From NCBI GenBank assembly GCA_963837155.1, contig CAWIMB010000001.1:496001-560000 (forward strand): a stretch of DNA of 64,000 bases, in the 5' to 3' direction. This stretch comes from DASQHW01 sp963837155. GTDB taxonomy: Bacteria > Actinomycetota > Acidimicrobiia > IMCC26256 > PALSA-610. The notes below the pieces were generated by a model. The model was not told the origin of the DNA, did no database searches, and worked only from the letters and a program-made list of their open reading frames with translations. The translations under genes were made by a program, and so were the position numbers. This document shows, piece by piece, positions 26,413-36,770 of the stretch. Position 1 is the first letter of the stretch; every line of letters starts with the position of its first letter.

Positions 26413-27393
26413 CTATCCAGTGCTCATGCATTGCAGCGCGGGGAAGCGGCTCTGCAATGGTGCGCCGCGGGTTGCCGGGGTGTCCTCGCGCATGGACCGA
26501 CCGCGGTCTATCGCGACGCACGCCAGGTCGGCGCCGACGGTGACCTCGCCGCGGTAACCGCCGCTGCGCACGTCGGACGCGAACGCCCTCGCGTCGTCGG
26601 CGTCACCGGGTGGCGGGATCAGGTGCGTGAGTACCAGGTGCGGAACCGCGGCCCGTTCGGCCAGCGCGCCGAGGGCGACCGTATCGGCGTGGTAGCTGAA
26701 CACCTGCTCGAACGACGTACCGCGGATCGCGTCGTGCATCGCGGTCGTGCGGCACGCTTCGTGCACGAGCACATCGGCGCCGGCGCTCAGCGCCTCGACC
26801 TCGGAGCACACGCGCGTATCGCCCGAGACGACCACCACACCATTCGGTGTTTCCACGCGGTACGCGACGGCGTCCGTCAACGGTTCGTGGTGTACGGCGA
26901 CGGCGGTTACTCGTACCGCGCCGTCGTCGGATCCCCATACCGCAACCGGCTCCCGTGAAGCAGCGAACGCTCGGAGGTCGATCGCCGGCGGCGCGGGCAG
27001 GACCTCGGTCATGCGCGCGGCGATGTCGTCGTCGAAGGCGTCGAACAGGCGACGCGCAAAGCGAGCGGCCGACCCTTCGGGCGCCACCACGACGAGCGGA
27101 TCGACCGGTGCGAGCTCTTGGAAGACCCAGCGCGTCATCGCGACGTCAGCGAGATCGACGACATGATCACTGTGCACGTGCGTGAGGAACTGGGCCGTGA
27201 GCGCGTGTGGCGCCACGCCTGCTTCGACGAGGCGCAACACGGTGCCGCGGCCCGCGTCGAACTGCAACGCGAGGTCGCCGTACCGCACCAGGGTGCCGGG
27301 TCCCGCCCGGCCCGGCGCGGGCAACGGTACGCCGGTTCCCGTCAGCGTGACCGTCGTCGGCGGCAACGCCGTGCGCCGTGCCGCTTGGCTCAT
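26413..27393 (-). CDS. MBL-fold metallohydrolase, RNase Z/arylsulfatase-like
   Basis: A 326-residue MBL hydrolase. The signature THVHSDHVVDL gives the HxHxDH zinc ligands, VVSGDTRVCSEVEAL the bridging Asp, VHEA and the C-terminal LTHLIPPP the remaining His. The start ATG 27393 overlaps the stop of the carboxymuconolactone-decarboxylase gene (ATGA), so it is the third gene of that operon. It probably hydrolyses a lactone or ester arising in the same pathway (inference). Confidence 0.87.
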   Translation of the reverse strand: MSQAARRTALPPTTVTLTGTGVPLPAPGRAGPGTLVRYGDLALQFDAGRGTVLRLVEAGVAPHALTAQFLTHVHSDHVVDLADVAMTRWVFQELAPVDPLVVVAPEGSAARFARRLFDAFDDDIAARMTEVLPAPPAIDLRAFAASREPVAVWGSDDGAVRVTAVAVHHEPLTDAVAYRVETPNGVVVVSGDTRVCSEVEALSAGADVLVHEACRTTAMHDAIRGTSFEQVFSYHADTVALGALAERAAVPHLVLTHLIPPPGDADDARAFASDVRSGGYRGEVTVGADLACVAIDRGRSMREDTPATRGAPLQSRFPALQCMSTG

Positions 27394-27978
27394 CGGTGTC
27401 TTCCAGGGGTCCAGCCGGTGGCGGCGAGGATGCGGCCCGCGCTCTCGTGCGGCACGGACTCGAGCGTGGTGGCCATCGTGTCGTTCCAGCGATTGAGGAA
27501 GCCGAACAGCGCGCAGACCGCCACGATCGCGGTGATCTGGTCGTCGTCGTAATAGCGACGACAGTCCCCGAAGTCCGTGTCCGTGACGGCGTTGGGGTGC
27601 TGGCCCGCGTGCAACGCGAGGCGCAACGCGGCGCGTTCGGCATCGTCGAAGCGGTCGCTGGTCTCGAAGCTCCACAGGTCGGCAAGCTTGTCGGGATCGA
27701 CGCCGAGATGCTCGGCGTGCGCGACGGTGTGCGCCTGGCAGTACCGGCAACCGGCCGCCGCGCTCGTGACGTGCGCAACCATCTGCTTGAGCGTGTCGGG
27801 CACCAGCTCGTTCAGGAACACGACCCCGGCCAAGCGCGGTGAACCCGTCGAGCAATCCCGGCACGCGTGCCATGACGCGGAGCGAGTCGGGCACGAAGCC
27901 CATGTAGCCCTCGATCGCGGCGAAGCCTTCCATGTACGGCGCGAGCTCGTCGTAGCGGATCGGTGTGATGCGGCTCAT
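27390..27978 (-). CDS. Carboxymuconolactone decarboxylase/AhpD-like protein 1 (frameshifted)
   Basis: About 195 residues with the AhpD-like CxxCxxH active site in CRYCQAHTVAHAE. The frame breaks at about 27831 (one extra base), splitting DGFTAL from VVFLNELVPDTL. Its C-terminal two-thirds is almost identical to that of the next gene upstream (27975-28562), so the pair is a tandem duplication. It is coupled by ATGA at both ends. Members are gamma-carboxymuconolactone decarboxylases or peroxidase-related proteins; the context favours aromatic breakdown. Confidence 0.83.
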
Positions 27979-28370
27979 TCGTGTTTGCCTGGAGTCCAGC
28001 CGGCGGTGGCGAGAATGCGGTCAGCGGTCTGGCGCGGGACCGACTCGAGGGTCGTGGCCATCGTGTCGTTCCAGCGATTGAGGAAGCCGAACAGCGCGCA
28101 CACCGCCACGATCGCGGTGATCTGGTCGTCGTCGTAATGGCGACGACAGTCGTCGAAGTCCGTGTCCGTGACCGCGTTGGGGTGCTGGCCCGCGTGCAGC
28201 GCGAGACGCAGCACGGCGCGTTCGGCGTCGTCGAAGCGGTCGCTGGTCTCGAAGCTCCACAGGTCAGCGAGCTTGTCGGGATCGACACCGAGGTATTCGG
28301 CGTGCGCGACCGTGTGCGCCTGGCAGTACCGGCAACCGGCCGCCGCGCTCGTCACATGCGCAACCATCTG
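27470..28370 (-). repeat. Near-identical tandem segments of the two CMD genes
   Basis: The segment 27470-27785 recurs at 28055-28370 with only scattered differences, mostly third-codon positions. The 5' thirds of the two genes differ strongly. This fits a tandem duplication followed by gene conversion of the catalytic part. Confidence 0.75.
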
Positions 28371-28562
28371 GGCGAGTTCCTCGGGGATGAGGCCGTTCAT
28401 CGCGGCCGCGTACGCCATGCCGGCGTAGCCCTCGGCCAAGCCGGGAACCCGGGTCATCGTGAACACGGTGGAGGGAACGAAGCCCATGATCTGTTCGTAC
28501 GCCGCGAACAGGGGCTCCAGATCGGCGAGCTCCTCCCGGCGCCTCGGTGCGATACGACCCAT
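27975..28562 (-). CDS. Carboxymuconolactone decarboxylase/AhpD-like protein 2
   Basis: A 195-residue intact paralogue. It starts at ATG 28562 (MGRIAPRRREEL) behind AAGGGTGG; a further ATG upstream would cover the operator. It has the same CxxCxxH motif and NRWNDTMATTLESVP near the C-terminus. It is the first gene of the three-gene operon, with TetR-type operator sites immediately upstream. Confidence 0.86.
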   Translation of the reverse strand: MGRIAPRRREELADLEPLFAAYEQIMGFVPSTVFTMTRVPGLAEGYAGMAYAAAMNGLIPEELAQMVAHVTSAAAGCRYCQAHTVAHAEYLGVDPDKLADLWSFETSDRFDDAERAVLRLALHAGQHPNAVTDTDFDDCRRHYDDDQITAIVAVCALFGFLNRWNDTMATTLESVPRQTADRILATAGWTPGKHE

Positions 28563-28570
28563 GGCCACCC

Positions 28571-28635
28571 TTCTTTCACTGGTCAACTGACAAGTGAAAG
28601 AATGACGGATGGCCGTTGCCTTGTCAAGTGACCAG
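28571..28635. promoter_or_regulatory. Two TetR-type operators between the CMD operon and tetR
   Basis: Site 1 (28571-28602) is a 15-bp-armed inverted repeat with one mismatch: TTCTTTCACTGGTCA faces TGACAAGTGAAAGAA across a 2-base centre. Site 2 (28620-28635) reads CTTGTCA-AG-TGACCAG, the same core. Both lie in the divergent intergenic region, so the TetR protein probably controls itself and the CMD operon. Confidence 0.75.
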
Positions 28636-28649
28636 TTAACCTCGGGGGA

Positions 28650-29244
28650 ATGGCGACACGGTCGGAACAGCGGGACGAGACGCGCGGTCGCATCGTCGAC
28701 GCGGCGGTGACGGCGTTCGCGAGTTCAGGGCTTCGAGGCCTCGAGCACGCGCGACATCGCGGCCGTCGCCGGTGTCACGCAGGGTCTCGTGACCTACCAC
28801 TTCCCATCGAAGGACGAGCTGTGGCGCGCGGCGGCGAACCAGATCTTCGGCGAGCTGGGACGCAACCTCCCGGAACGTGACCCTTCGACGCCCGACGAAG
28901 GCGCACGCGCGGTGATCGTGGCGTACGTGCGCTTCTCTGCGCACCGTCCCGAGGTGTTCCACTTCATGGTCGACGCCGGCCGGAGCAACGACGACCGCAT
29001 GCGGTGGCTCGTCGACACCCACCTCGCGTCCTTCTTCGCGCAAGTCGCCGAATTTGCACGCGTCGCGTTCCCCAGCCCGCGCAACAAGCTCGCGCCGCAC
29101 GTCTACTACGCGCTGCTGGGCGCGGTGTCGCTGATCTTCGCCGTCACGCCCGAGTGCAGGGCGCTCACGGGCGTCGACGCCACGAGCCGCGCCGCGATCG
29201 AGCGGCACGCGGATCTGATCGCCCGCCTCTTCGTGCCCGAGTAG
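28650..29244 (+). CDS. TetR-family transcriptional regulator (frameshifted)
   Basis: A regulator of about 197 residues. The N-terminal HTH begins RSEQRDETRGRIVDAAVTAFASSG; one extra base near 28727 shifts the frame, after which FEASSTRDIAAVAGVTQG and LVTYHFPSKDELW complete the TetR DNA-binding domain. The ligand domain follows intact (VYYALLGAVSLIFAVTPE). It is divergent from the CMD operon and upstream of the monooxygenase operon, whose promoter carries the same operator core. Confidence 0.83.
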
Positions 29245-29261
29245 CGCGCCCGAATTCTTCG

Positions 29262-29317
29262 TAGGTCACTTGACAAGCGAATGCGGGGGCCGCATGATTC
29301 ACTGGTCAGTCGAACAG
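29262..29317. promoter_or_regulatory. TetR-type operators upstream of the monooxygenase operon
   Basis: TAGGTCA-CT-TGACAAG at 29262-29277 matches the core of the sites at 28571 and 28620. A half-site CTGGTCA recurs at 29302-29308 with a weak second arm. They lie 25-80 bases before the TTG start at 29343. Confidence 0.65.
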
Positions 29318-29342
29318 CGAATCACTCCGGGAGGCCGGCGCG

Positions 29343-31090
29343 TTGCAGACGATCGTCACCGACGTACTCGTCGTGGGTGCGGGCCCGGCCGGGCTGACGG
29401 CCGCCGCGCTGCTCGCCCGGCTCGGCGTCGCCTCCCTGACGGTCACCAAGTACGGCACCGCCAACTCGCCGCGCGCCCACATCACGAATCAGCGCACCGT
29501 CGAGATCCTGCGCGACCTCGGGATCGAGGACCGTGTGATGGCGCGGGCGCTGCCGCATCACCTCATGGGCAAACAAGTGTTCGCGACGGCGTTCGCCGGG
29601 CGCGAGCTGTCGCGGATGATGACGTGGGGGACGGGCAGCGACCGCATCGGTGAGTACCGCGCCGCGAGCCCGTGCGCGATGTGCAATATCCCTCAGCACA
29701 TTCTCGAACCGATCCTGCTCGACCGCGCCCGTGAGCTCGGTGCCGATGTCCGGCTGCACCACGAGGTCGTCGCGATCGAACAGGACGACGAGCGGGTGAT
29801 CGCGCGCGTTCGGCCGCGCGACGGCGCGACGAGTTCGAGGTGGTCGCGCGCTACGCCGTCGGATGCGACGGCGCCAAGACCGTCGTCGGCGAGCAGGGCG
29901 GGTTCTCGTTCGAGGGCGAGTCGGGCCTCGGCAACGCGATCACCGTATGGATCGAAGCCGACGTGGCCCGCTACACGGAGCACCGTTCCGGCGCCCTCTT
30001 CTTCGTCTGCAATCCCGGCAGCGACGACATCGTCAGCATCTGGACGTGCATCGAACCGTGGAACGAATGGAGCACGATCTTCGTGCGCCACGGCCTCGAA
30101 CCGAACGAGCTGTCCGAGGCGTCGGTGATGGCACGCGTACGCGCCGCCATCGGAGACGACGACGTCGACGTACGCATCAAACACATCAGCCAGTGGGAGT
30201 TCAATCACGTCGTCGCCGCGGAGTACCGGCGCGGCCGTCTGTTCATCGCCGGCGACGCCGCCCACCGGCATCCGCCGGCCAACGGGCTCGGCAGCAACAC
30301 GTCGATGCAGGACGCGTACAACCTCGCGTGGAAGTTCGCGCTCGTCGTACGCGGGGTCGCCGGACGACGGGCTCCTCGACAGCTACGACGCCGAGCGCCA
30401 ACCCGTCGGCCGGCAAGTGGTCGACCGCGCGAACCAAGAGCGTCGGCGAGATGGCAGGCTGGCTCGGGCCGATCGCGCTGCGCCCGAACCAGACCAAGGC
30501 CGACGCGATCGCCGCCCTCGACGAGATCTTCGGTCCCGACGGCGAGCAACACCGCGAGGAGCTTCTGAAGGGCCTCGAGCTCATGAACCTGCAGTTCAAC
30601 GCGCACGGCGTCGAGCTGGGCCAGCGCTACTCGTCGCGTGCGATCGTCGGTGACGGCACGCCGTTCCCGCCGTACAACGCGATCCCGAGCTGCACTACCA
30701 CGCCTCGACGCATCCGGGTTGCGCGCTGCCCACACGCGTGGCTCGGGCGCGACACCCACGACATCTCGACGCTCGATCTCGCGGCGTACGACCGTTTCAC
30801 GCTCATCACCGGCGCCGGCGGTGACGCCTGGGGCGACGCCGCCGCGACTGTCGGGCGCGAGCTCGGCGTCGAGATCGCGACCATTCGCCGGTCTCGCTCG
30901 GTGCCGAGTACAACGACGTGCTCGGCACCTGGACCCGCAGCCGCGAAATCTCCGAGCGCGGGTGCGTGCTCGTGCGACCCGATCGTTTCGTGGGCTGGCG
31001 CAGCGCCGACCTCGTCGACGACCCGACGGCCGCGTTGCGCGCCGCAATGCGCACGCATCCTCGACCGGGAAGGCGAACACGCCGGCATGA
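29343..31090 (+). CDS. FAD-dependent aromatic monooxygenase, PheA/TfdB type (multiple frameshifts)
   Basis: An aromatic-ring hydroxylase of about 580 residues. The N-terminal FAD motif is VLVVGAGPAGLTAAALLARLG, NQRTVEILRDLGIED follows, and the second FAD motif is FIAGDAAHRHPPANGLG. A C-terminal thioredoxin-like domain ends near DLVDDPTAALRAAM. At least six frame changes (about 29830, 30362, 30432, 30690, 30715, 30895) interrupt it, yet every motif survives, pointing to sequencing indels. The TTG start has GGGAGG upstream. It probably hydroxylates a phenol with NAD(P)H as first enzyme of the pathway. Confidence 0.8.
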
Positions 31091-32040
31091 CGATCAATCG
31101 CTTCTGCGACATCACGCTCGCCGTGCCCGATCCCGGCGCGCTGGCCGCGTTCTGGAAGCGCCGCGGTCTCGAGTCGGCCGGGTGACAGCTGTCGGCACGC
31201 ACGCGCGGCCGCGCCAGCTCACCTTCGTCGACGGCGAGTACCGGCACCTCGCGGAGCTGCACCTCGGCTGCGAGTCGGAGGCCGATCTCGCGGCGATCGG
31301 CGGCTCGGCTCGACGCGCTCGGCGTGGCCGGCCAAGATCGCCGACACCACGCTGGTGTGCGACGACCCGGTGTTCGACCACCGCGTCGTCGTCGACGTCG
31401 TCGGCCCCGCCCCGATCAACGCCGGGCCGGAACGCGCCGCCAACCGGCCCGGCGCCGCAACGCGCGAGACCGCACGCGCCGAGGTCGTCGCCGAAGCGAC
31501 GCGCCCGGCCGCCGCGCCGGGTCGGGTCACGTCGTGCTGGGCACGCCCCATGTCGCCGAGGCGTGCGCGTTCTATCTCGACGGACTCGGCTTCCGCGTCT
31601 CGGACCGCATCCTCGACGGCGTGCTCACGTTCGCCCGGGTCGAGCCCGACCACCACAACCTCTTGATCCAGCCCGCGCCGGTGTCGTGCCTGAACCACTA
31701 CGCGCTCGAGATGGACGACGTCGACGCCATCGGCGCGGCCGGATCGGCCGTGGTGGCGGAGCGGCCGGACGCGCACGTCGTCGGCGTCGGCCGCCACCGG
31801 CTCGGGTCGAACGTGTTCTGGTACCTGTTCGATCCGGCCGGGAACATGTTCGAGCTCTTCGCCGACATGGACTGCATCACCGACGACGACGCGTGGGATC
31901 GCGACCATCGCCGCGACGACTGGACACCGGAGGAAGCAGGCTTCTCGGTGTGGGGCCCGCCCGAGCCGCCCGACGTGTTCTTCGATCCACCCGACCTCGC
32001 CGCGATCGGCGCCGCGCGCGAAGCCGCCGGGAAGCGCTGA
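31087..32040 (+). CDS. Two-domain VOC extradiol dioxygenase-like protein (frameshifted)
   Basis: A protein of about 315 residues with two VOC domains, first FCDITLAVPDPGALAAFWKR, then a second domain from GHVVLGTPHVAEACAFYLDGLGF. The second domain keeps the metal triad of extradiol ring-cleaving dioxygenases: His in GHVVLG, His in LNHYALE, Glu in NMFELFAD. Frame changes occur near 31180, 31310 and 31525. Directly after an aromatic hydroxylase it probably cleaves the resulting catechol (inference). Confidence 0.75.
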
Positions 32041-32043
32041 CCG

Positions 32044-32828
32044 ATGGATCTCGGTCTCGACGGCCGTGCCGGCAATCGTGATGGCGTCGAGCCGTGGGCT
32101 CGGGCGCGCCTGCGCCGAGTCGCTCGCGGCGAAGGCGTGTCGGTCACGATCAACGGCCGGGACCAATGTGGTGTTGGAGACGCGGCGCCGCGGAGCTCCG
32201 CGCGCGCTACGGCTGTCGAGGTGCGCGTCGGTCGTGGGAGACGTCACGTCCGACGCCACGCATGCCGCGTTGCTCGAGGCGTGCCCCGCGCCCGACATTC
32301 TCGTGACGAACAACGCCGGTCCGGCACCCGCGTCGTACCGAAACTGGGAGTCGTGACGCGTGGCAGCATGCCCTCGACGCGAACCTGCTCGCACCGATGC
32401 TCATGGTGAGCGCGGTGCTCGACGGCATGGTCGAGCGCCGGTTCGGTCGCATCGTGAACATCACGTCCGCGATGGTGAAGGCTCCGATCGGCGCGATGGG
32501 CCTCTCGTCGGGCGCCCGAGCCGCGCCTGACGGCCGCCCTCAAGGGCGTTTCACGCGACGTGGCACACGCGAACGTCACGATCAACAATCTCTGTCCGGA
32601 GCGCTTCGACACCGATCGCCAACGGCAGATGGCCGAGCTTGCGGTCACGGTGAAGGGCATCACGCTCGACGAGGCCTACGCCGAGATGCGCGCGTCGATC
32701 GCGGCCCGGCGCCTCGGCGATCCGGCGGAGTTCGGCGACGCGTGCGCGTTCCTGTGCAGCGCGCAGGCCGGCTACGTCTCCGGCCAGAGCATCAGCCTCG
32801 ACGGCGGTTCCTCTCCGGGCTGCTCTGA
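32044..32828 (+). CDS. Short-chain dehydrogenase/reductase (multiple frameshifts)
   Basis: An SDR of about 260 residues, read across frames: MDLGLDGRA, then IVMASSRGLGRACAESLAA (cofactor motif), DILVTNNAGPAP, RFGRIVNITSAMVKAPIG (catalytic Ser) and the C-terminal YVSGQSISLDGGSSPG. Breaks lie near 32070, 32130, 32350, 32520 and 32818. The Tyr/Lys region is disturbed (LSSGARAA instead of YxxxK), as in atypical SDRs with Ser in the Tyr place. It is the third gene of the catabolic operon. Confidence 0.7.
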
Positions 32829-32856
32829 CGGCACCACCCCCGACCCGAGGAGTGAC

Positions 32857-33265
32857 ATGACATTCGAATGGGATCCCGAGCACAAGGCGTTCGTCGACGA
32901 CCACACATGGGCCGTGCTCGCAACCGGGCGCGCCGACGGATCGCCGCAGCAGTCGATGATCGGCTACGTGGTCGATGTCGACGGCCAGTTGGTGGTGAGC
33001 GCGAAGGCCTACACCGCGAAGTGGAAGAACGCCGTCCGCCAACCCAAGGTGAGCCTCACCGTGCCCGACGGCCGGCAGCACCTCGTCGTGTACGGCACCG
33101 CCGAGACGATCGACGCCGATCCCGAGCGCGCTCGAGCTCACGGCGGCAGTGTTCACGAAGATGAGCGGGAACGACGTCGACCCTGCGTCGTTGCGCGACA
33201 TGCTCGACCAGCAACAGCGAACGGTCCTGCGCATCACGCCGACCAAGACCCTGTTCCAGACATGA
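32857..33265 (+). CDS. F420/FMN-dependent split-barrel oxidoreductase (PNPOx-like, Rv1155 type), frameshifted
   Basis: About 135 residues. ATG 32857 follows CGAGGAG. The fold is recognised from HTWAVLATGRADGSPQQS, KAYTAKWKNAVRQPKVSL and YGTAETID. One extra base near 33135 shifts the frame; the remainder (LELTAAVFTKMSGNDVD, RITPTKTLFQT) ends at TGA 33265. Its 3' end overlaps the convergent ketosynthase gene by about 30 bases. It is the last gene of the TetR-controlled operon. Confidence 0.77.
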
Positions 33266-35665
33266 GGCGCCCGTCGCGGCTCCGGCTGCCCGAGACGCGG
33301 CCGAGCACGATGCTGCCGTAGGTCGCACCCGGCGTACACGCGTTCGCGACGCAGTAGTCGACCTGGTGCATCCGCGCCTTGCCCATCACATGGTTCGCCA
33401 CACCACGCTCCAGCGGCCGCTCGAGCCCCGCGGTCGGGAACAACATGCCTTGCTGCAACGCGACCGCGGCCGCGAACACGTTGATGGACGCGCCGGCACC
33501 GAGGCACTCCCCGGCCGCCGCCTTCGGCGCGGTCACCGCAACCGACGACCCGAGCACCGCGCTGATCGCGTCGAGCTCGCAGTCGTCGGCGACGGGAACG
33601 CCGCTGGCCGCCGAAATGCACGCATCGACGGCCGACGCATCGACACCGGACGACTGCAGTGCTGCGATCATCGCCGCGCGCCGCACGCGCCCGCGGAGCT
33701 CACGCCGAGGATCTCCGCGTATCCCGTGGCGCCGCGCGCCGCCGCGTGGGCCGCCGATTCGAGCACGAGGCCGACGGCTGCCGCGCCGAGCGCGGTGCCG
33801 TCCGACCGCTCGTCGTACGGCCGGACCGCTTCGGCGGCGAGCCGCATCCACGGCCGCCGGTGCATGACCGGCGCGACCGCCCCGCAGAGCTCTTCACCGG
33901 CGAGCACGATCGCGACGTCGACCTCGCCGCGACGGACGAGGTCCGCGCCGTGTTGCAGCGCGACGACACCCGAGGCGCCGCCTTGGGTGATCGACAGCAT
34001 CGGGCCGTGCAGGCCGAGCATCGTGCACACGTGGCCGGCGGCGCCGTTGCCGGCGGTGTGCGGAAACAGGATCGGGCTCGCATGCGCGGCGCCGGCGCCG
34101 GCGCGCAATGCGGTCTCGAATGTGACGCCGTCCTGCAACGCGCCCGCGGCGGTGGCGAACACGACCGCGACGTTCGTGCGCTCGGTACGGGTCGGCGCGA
34201 GCGCAGCGTCCGACCACGCGAGCCGCGCGGCTGCCGCGCACATGCGTTCGAATTCATTCATGCGGCGCCAGTCCGCACGCGATGCGTACCGCCGGCCGTC
34301 GAGCTTCGGCGCCGGCGCGGCGAGGCCGCGCCACACGCCCGCGGGCGCGTCGAGGGCAACCTTCGAGATACCGGTTCGGCCGCCCGCGAGCGCGTCGATC
34401 CACGCGTCCTTGCCCTCGCCGAGCGCGCCCACGACACCTAACCCAGTGATGACAATGCGCTTCTCTTCGGGCACCGGTTGTTGCACCGGAGGTGATGCGG
34501 TCGTGCGGAACACGAGCGCGCCGTTCGAACCGCCGAACGCGTAGCTCGTCGACGCTGCCACGTCGATTGCGGCGGGGCGGCTCGCGTCCGGGACGAAGTC
34601 GAACTCGGGATCGGCGGGCTCGGGCAGGTTCGCGGTCGGCGGCACGAACCCGCCCACCATCGCGACCACACATGCTGCCGCTTCGACCGCGCCCGCGGCG
34701 CCGAGCGTGTGGCCGACCATCGACTTCGTCGAGCTCACCGGCAACCGCCGCACGCGGTCGCCGAACACGGTCGTGAACGCGATCCGTTCCATCGCGTCGT
34801 TCGCCGCAGTTCCGGTGCCGTGCCCGTTCACGTAGTCGACGGCATCGGCCGGCAGCCCCGCCTCCGCGAGTCCGCGTCGCAAGGCGAGCACAGCGCCCGC
34901 GCCGGTCGGGTCGGGCGCGGTGGGGTGGTAGCCGTCGGACGAACCGCCGCAGCCCGCGAGTTCGACGAGCACCGGCGCACCACGTGCACGCGCGTGGTGC
35001 ACGGTCTCGAGCACCAGGATCGCGGCGCCCTCGCCGAGCGACAAGCCCCCCGACCGCCCGTAGGGTGAGCACGGCCGGTCGTCGAGGGACTGCAACGCGC
35101 CGAACCCGGCAAGCGACGTGAGATCGAGCGCGTCGGCGCCACCCGCGAGCATCACGTCGGCGCGTCCCGCCCACAAATGGTCGCGCGCGAGCGTGATCGC
35201 GGACACGCTCGCGGCACACGCATTCGACGCGACCACGCGCGGCCCGCGCAACGCGAACGCGGTCGCGATCGCGTCGGCGACCGATTCCGGAATCGCGACG
35301 CATTCGTCGTCAGAAGCTTCGGCGAGCATGCGCAGATGCGCGAGCGGTTGCGCGGTTCCGACGCTGACGCCGACGCGCAACCCGTCCCGCACGACTGGGT
35401 CGAGCCCGCTCGCGGCGAGCGCCTCCTGCACGGCGGACAACGCCAACCGGTCGCGCCGCGGCAACAGCATCGGCAATGCCGCCTCGACGATCGGGAGGCG
35501 CTTGACCTCACCGGCGATCGTGCACGTCGCGCCACAGGTGTCGAGGTGCTCGATCGGGCCGATGCCGCAGCGCCCCGCTCGCAACGCGTCGGCAAATGTC
35601 GCGACGTCGTCGCCGATCGCGCACACGACGCCGACGCCCGTGACGGCGATCGGCGGTCGGTTCAC
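33234..35665 (-). CDS. Fused ketosynthase/chain-length-factor-like protein (KS-KS didomain)
   Basis: About 810 residues. Domain 1 (1-395) is a FabF/KS-alpha type condensing enzyme with Cys150 (SNACAASVSA), His282 (GHGTGT), Lys314 and His319 (GHTLGAAG). A short PEEKR linker leads without a stop to domain 2 (from about 403, RIVITGLGVVG), where the active-site stretch reads SITQGGASG: Gly563 replaces Cys and the catalytic histidines are not evident, as in a chain length factor. A frameshift near 33680 separates the last third (MIAALQSSGVDASAVDA to YGSIVLGRV). GTG 35665 overlaps the GcvT-like stop. KS and CLF are normally separate genes in type II PKS but are fused in PUFA synthases. Confidence 0.83.
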
Positions 35666-36761
35666 ACGTCGACCGGCTGATCGAGCAGTCCGCCCCAGCT
35701 CGTCGGGACGCGGATCGGTGCCGACACCGTACGCACCGTGTGCGGCGTGCCCGTGACCGTGAAGACAAGTCCCGAGGCCGCGCACGTGCGCTCGACGTGC
35801 GCAACGCCGCGCCACTGCTCGTCCTCGGGGCTGCGGACGGCGTGCACGATGCGGCCGAGCGCCTCGCCGCTCGACCCGATCATGTCGCCGGGTGCGAGCA
35901 CCGGCGCGTCCGAGACGAAACACACGGGTAATACCGCGGCGGGCTGCCGGTGTGCAGCAATCAACGCGTCGCGTCCGATGAAGTAGTCCTTGTCGAGCTC
36001 GACGAGCCAGTTGAAGCCGCCGCGCACCACCGCGTCGGGCTCCGGCACGACTTCGCGTTGCAGCAACGGCTGGCGGAATTCGAGCATCGCGATCTCCAAC
36101 ACCTCGTGACCCGCCGGCCGGCACCACTCCGCGAGCTTCGACCAGATCGCGAGTCCGTGCCGCGCGGCGCCATGACCTTGAAGCCGAATTCGCCGGTGAA
36201 CCCCGTGCGGGAGATCGTCGCGTCGACACCGTCAATGGTGATCGGTCGCGTCGCCTGGAACGGGAGGCCGGTGACCGTTTCGTCGAGCGCTTCGTCGAGC
36301 ACCGTCCACGCGGCCGGCCCCTCGACGCCGAGCAGCGCGAGGTCGCCGTCGACGCGATGCACTTCGGCACGGCGATGCACGACCGCGACACGCCGGAGGT
36401 GTTCGAACGTCGCGGTGCCCGACCCGAGTGCGGTCTCCACGAGGTAACCGTCGTCGGTGCGGAAGACGGTGACCACGTCGAGCGGCGCGCCGTCGCCCGC
36501 CAGCAGCAATCCCATCACCGACGTCTCGGCCGACAAGAACTCCAGATCACGCGTGAACGCGTCCGCGAGCAACCGGTCCGCGCCGCCGCCGTCGACGGCG
36601 ATCAGGCCGCATCCCGACAGATCGAACAGTGCGGCGCGGCCGCGTAACGCGGCGTACTCAGCCGCGACATCGGTGAAGCGCCACGGCACGTACGCCTCAC
36701 CGATGTGCTCGTACACGGTGCCCGCCGGAAATGCGGGCGCGAACGGAGAGGTGGTGTCCAC
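35662..36761 (-). CDS. GcvT-like (aminomethyltransferase/folate-binding) protein in PKS operon, frameshifted
   Basis: About 366 residues of the glycine-cleavage T-protein fold: VPWRFTDVAAEYAALRGRAALFDLSGCG, LLGVEGPAAWTVLDEALDE, ISRTGFTGEFGFKVM and, after a frameshift near 36160, LAEWCRPAGHEVLEIAMLEFR and DYFIGRDALIA. The family binds tetrahydrofolate and transfers or removes one-carbon units (GcvT, DmdA, LigM). No other glycine-cleavage gene is near; sandwiched between ACP and KS it may methylate, demethylate or bind folate in the pathway (inference). Confidence 0.8.
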
Positions 36762-36770
36762 GTCGCCTCC

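Noticed and set aside
26413..27978. Apparent CMD-MBL fusion protein of 521 residues
   Set aside because: The join is produced by one extra base near 27831; in the corrected frame the CMD gene ends at 27390 and the MBL gene starts at 27393 with ATGA.
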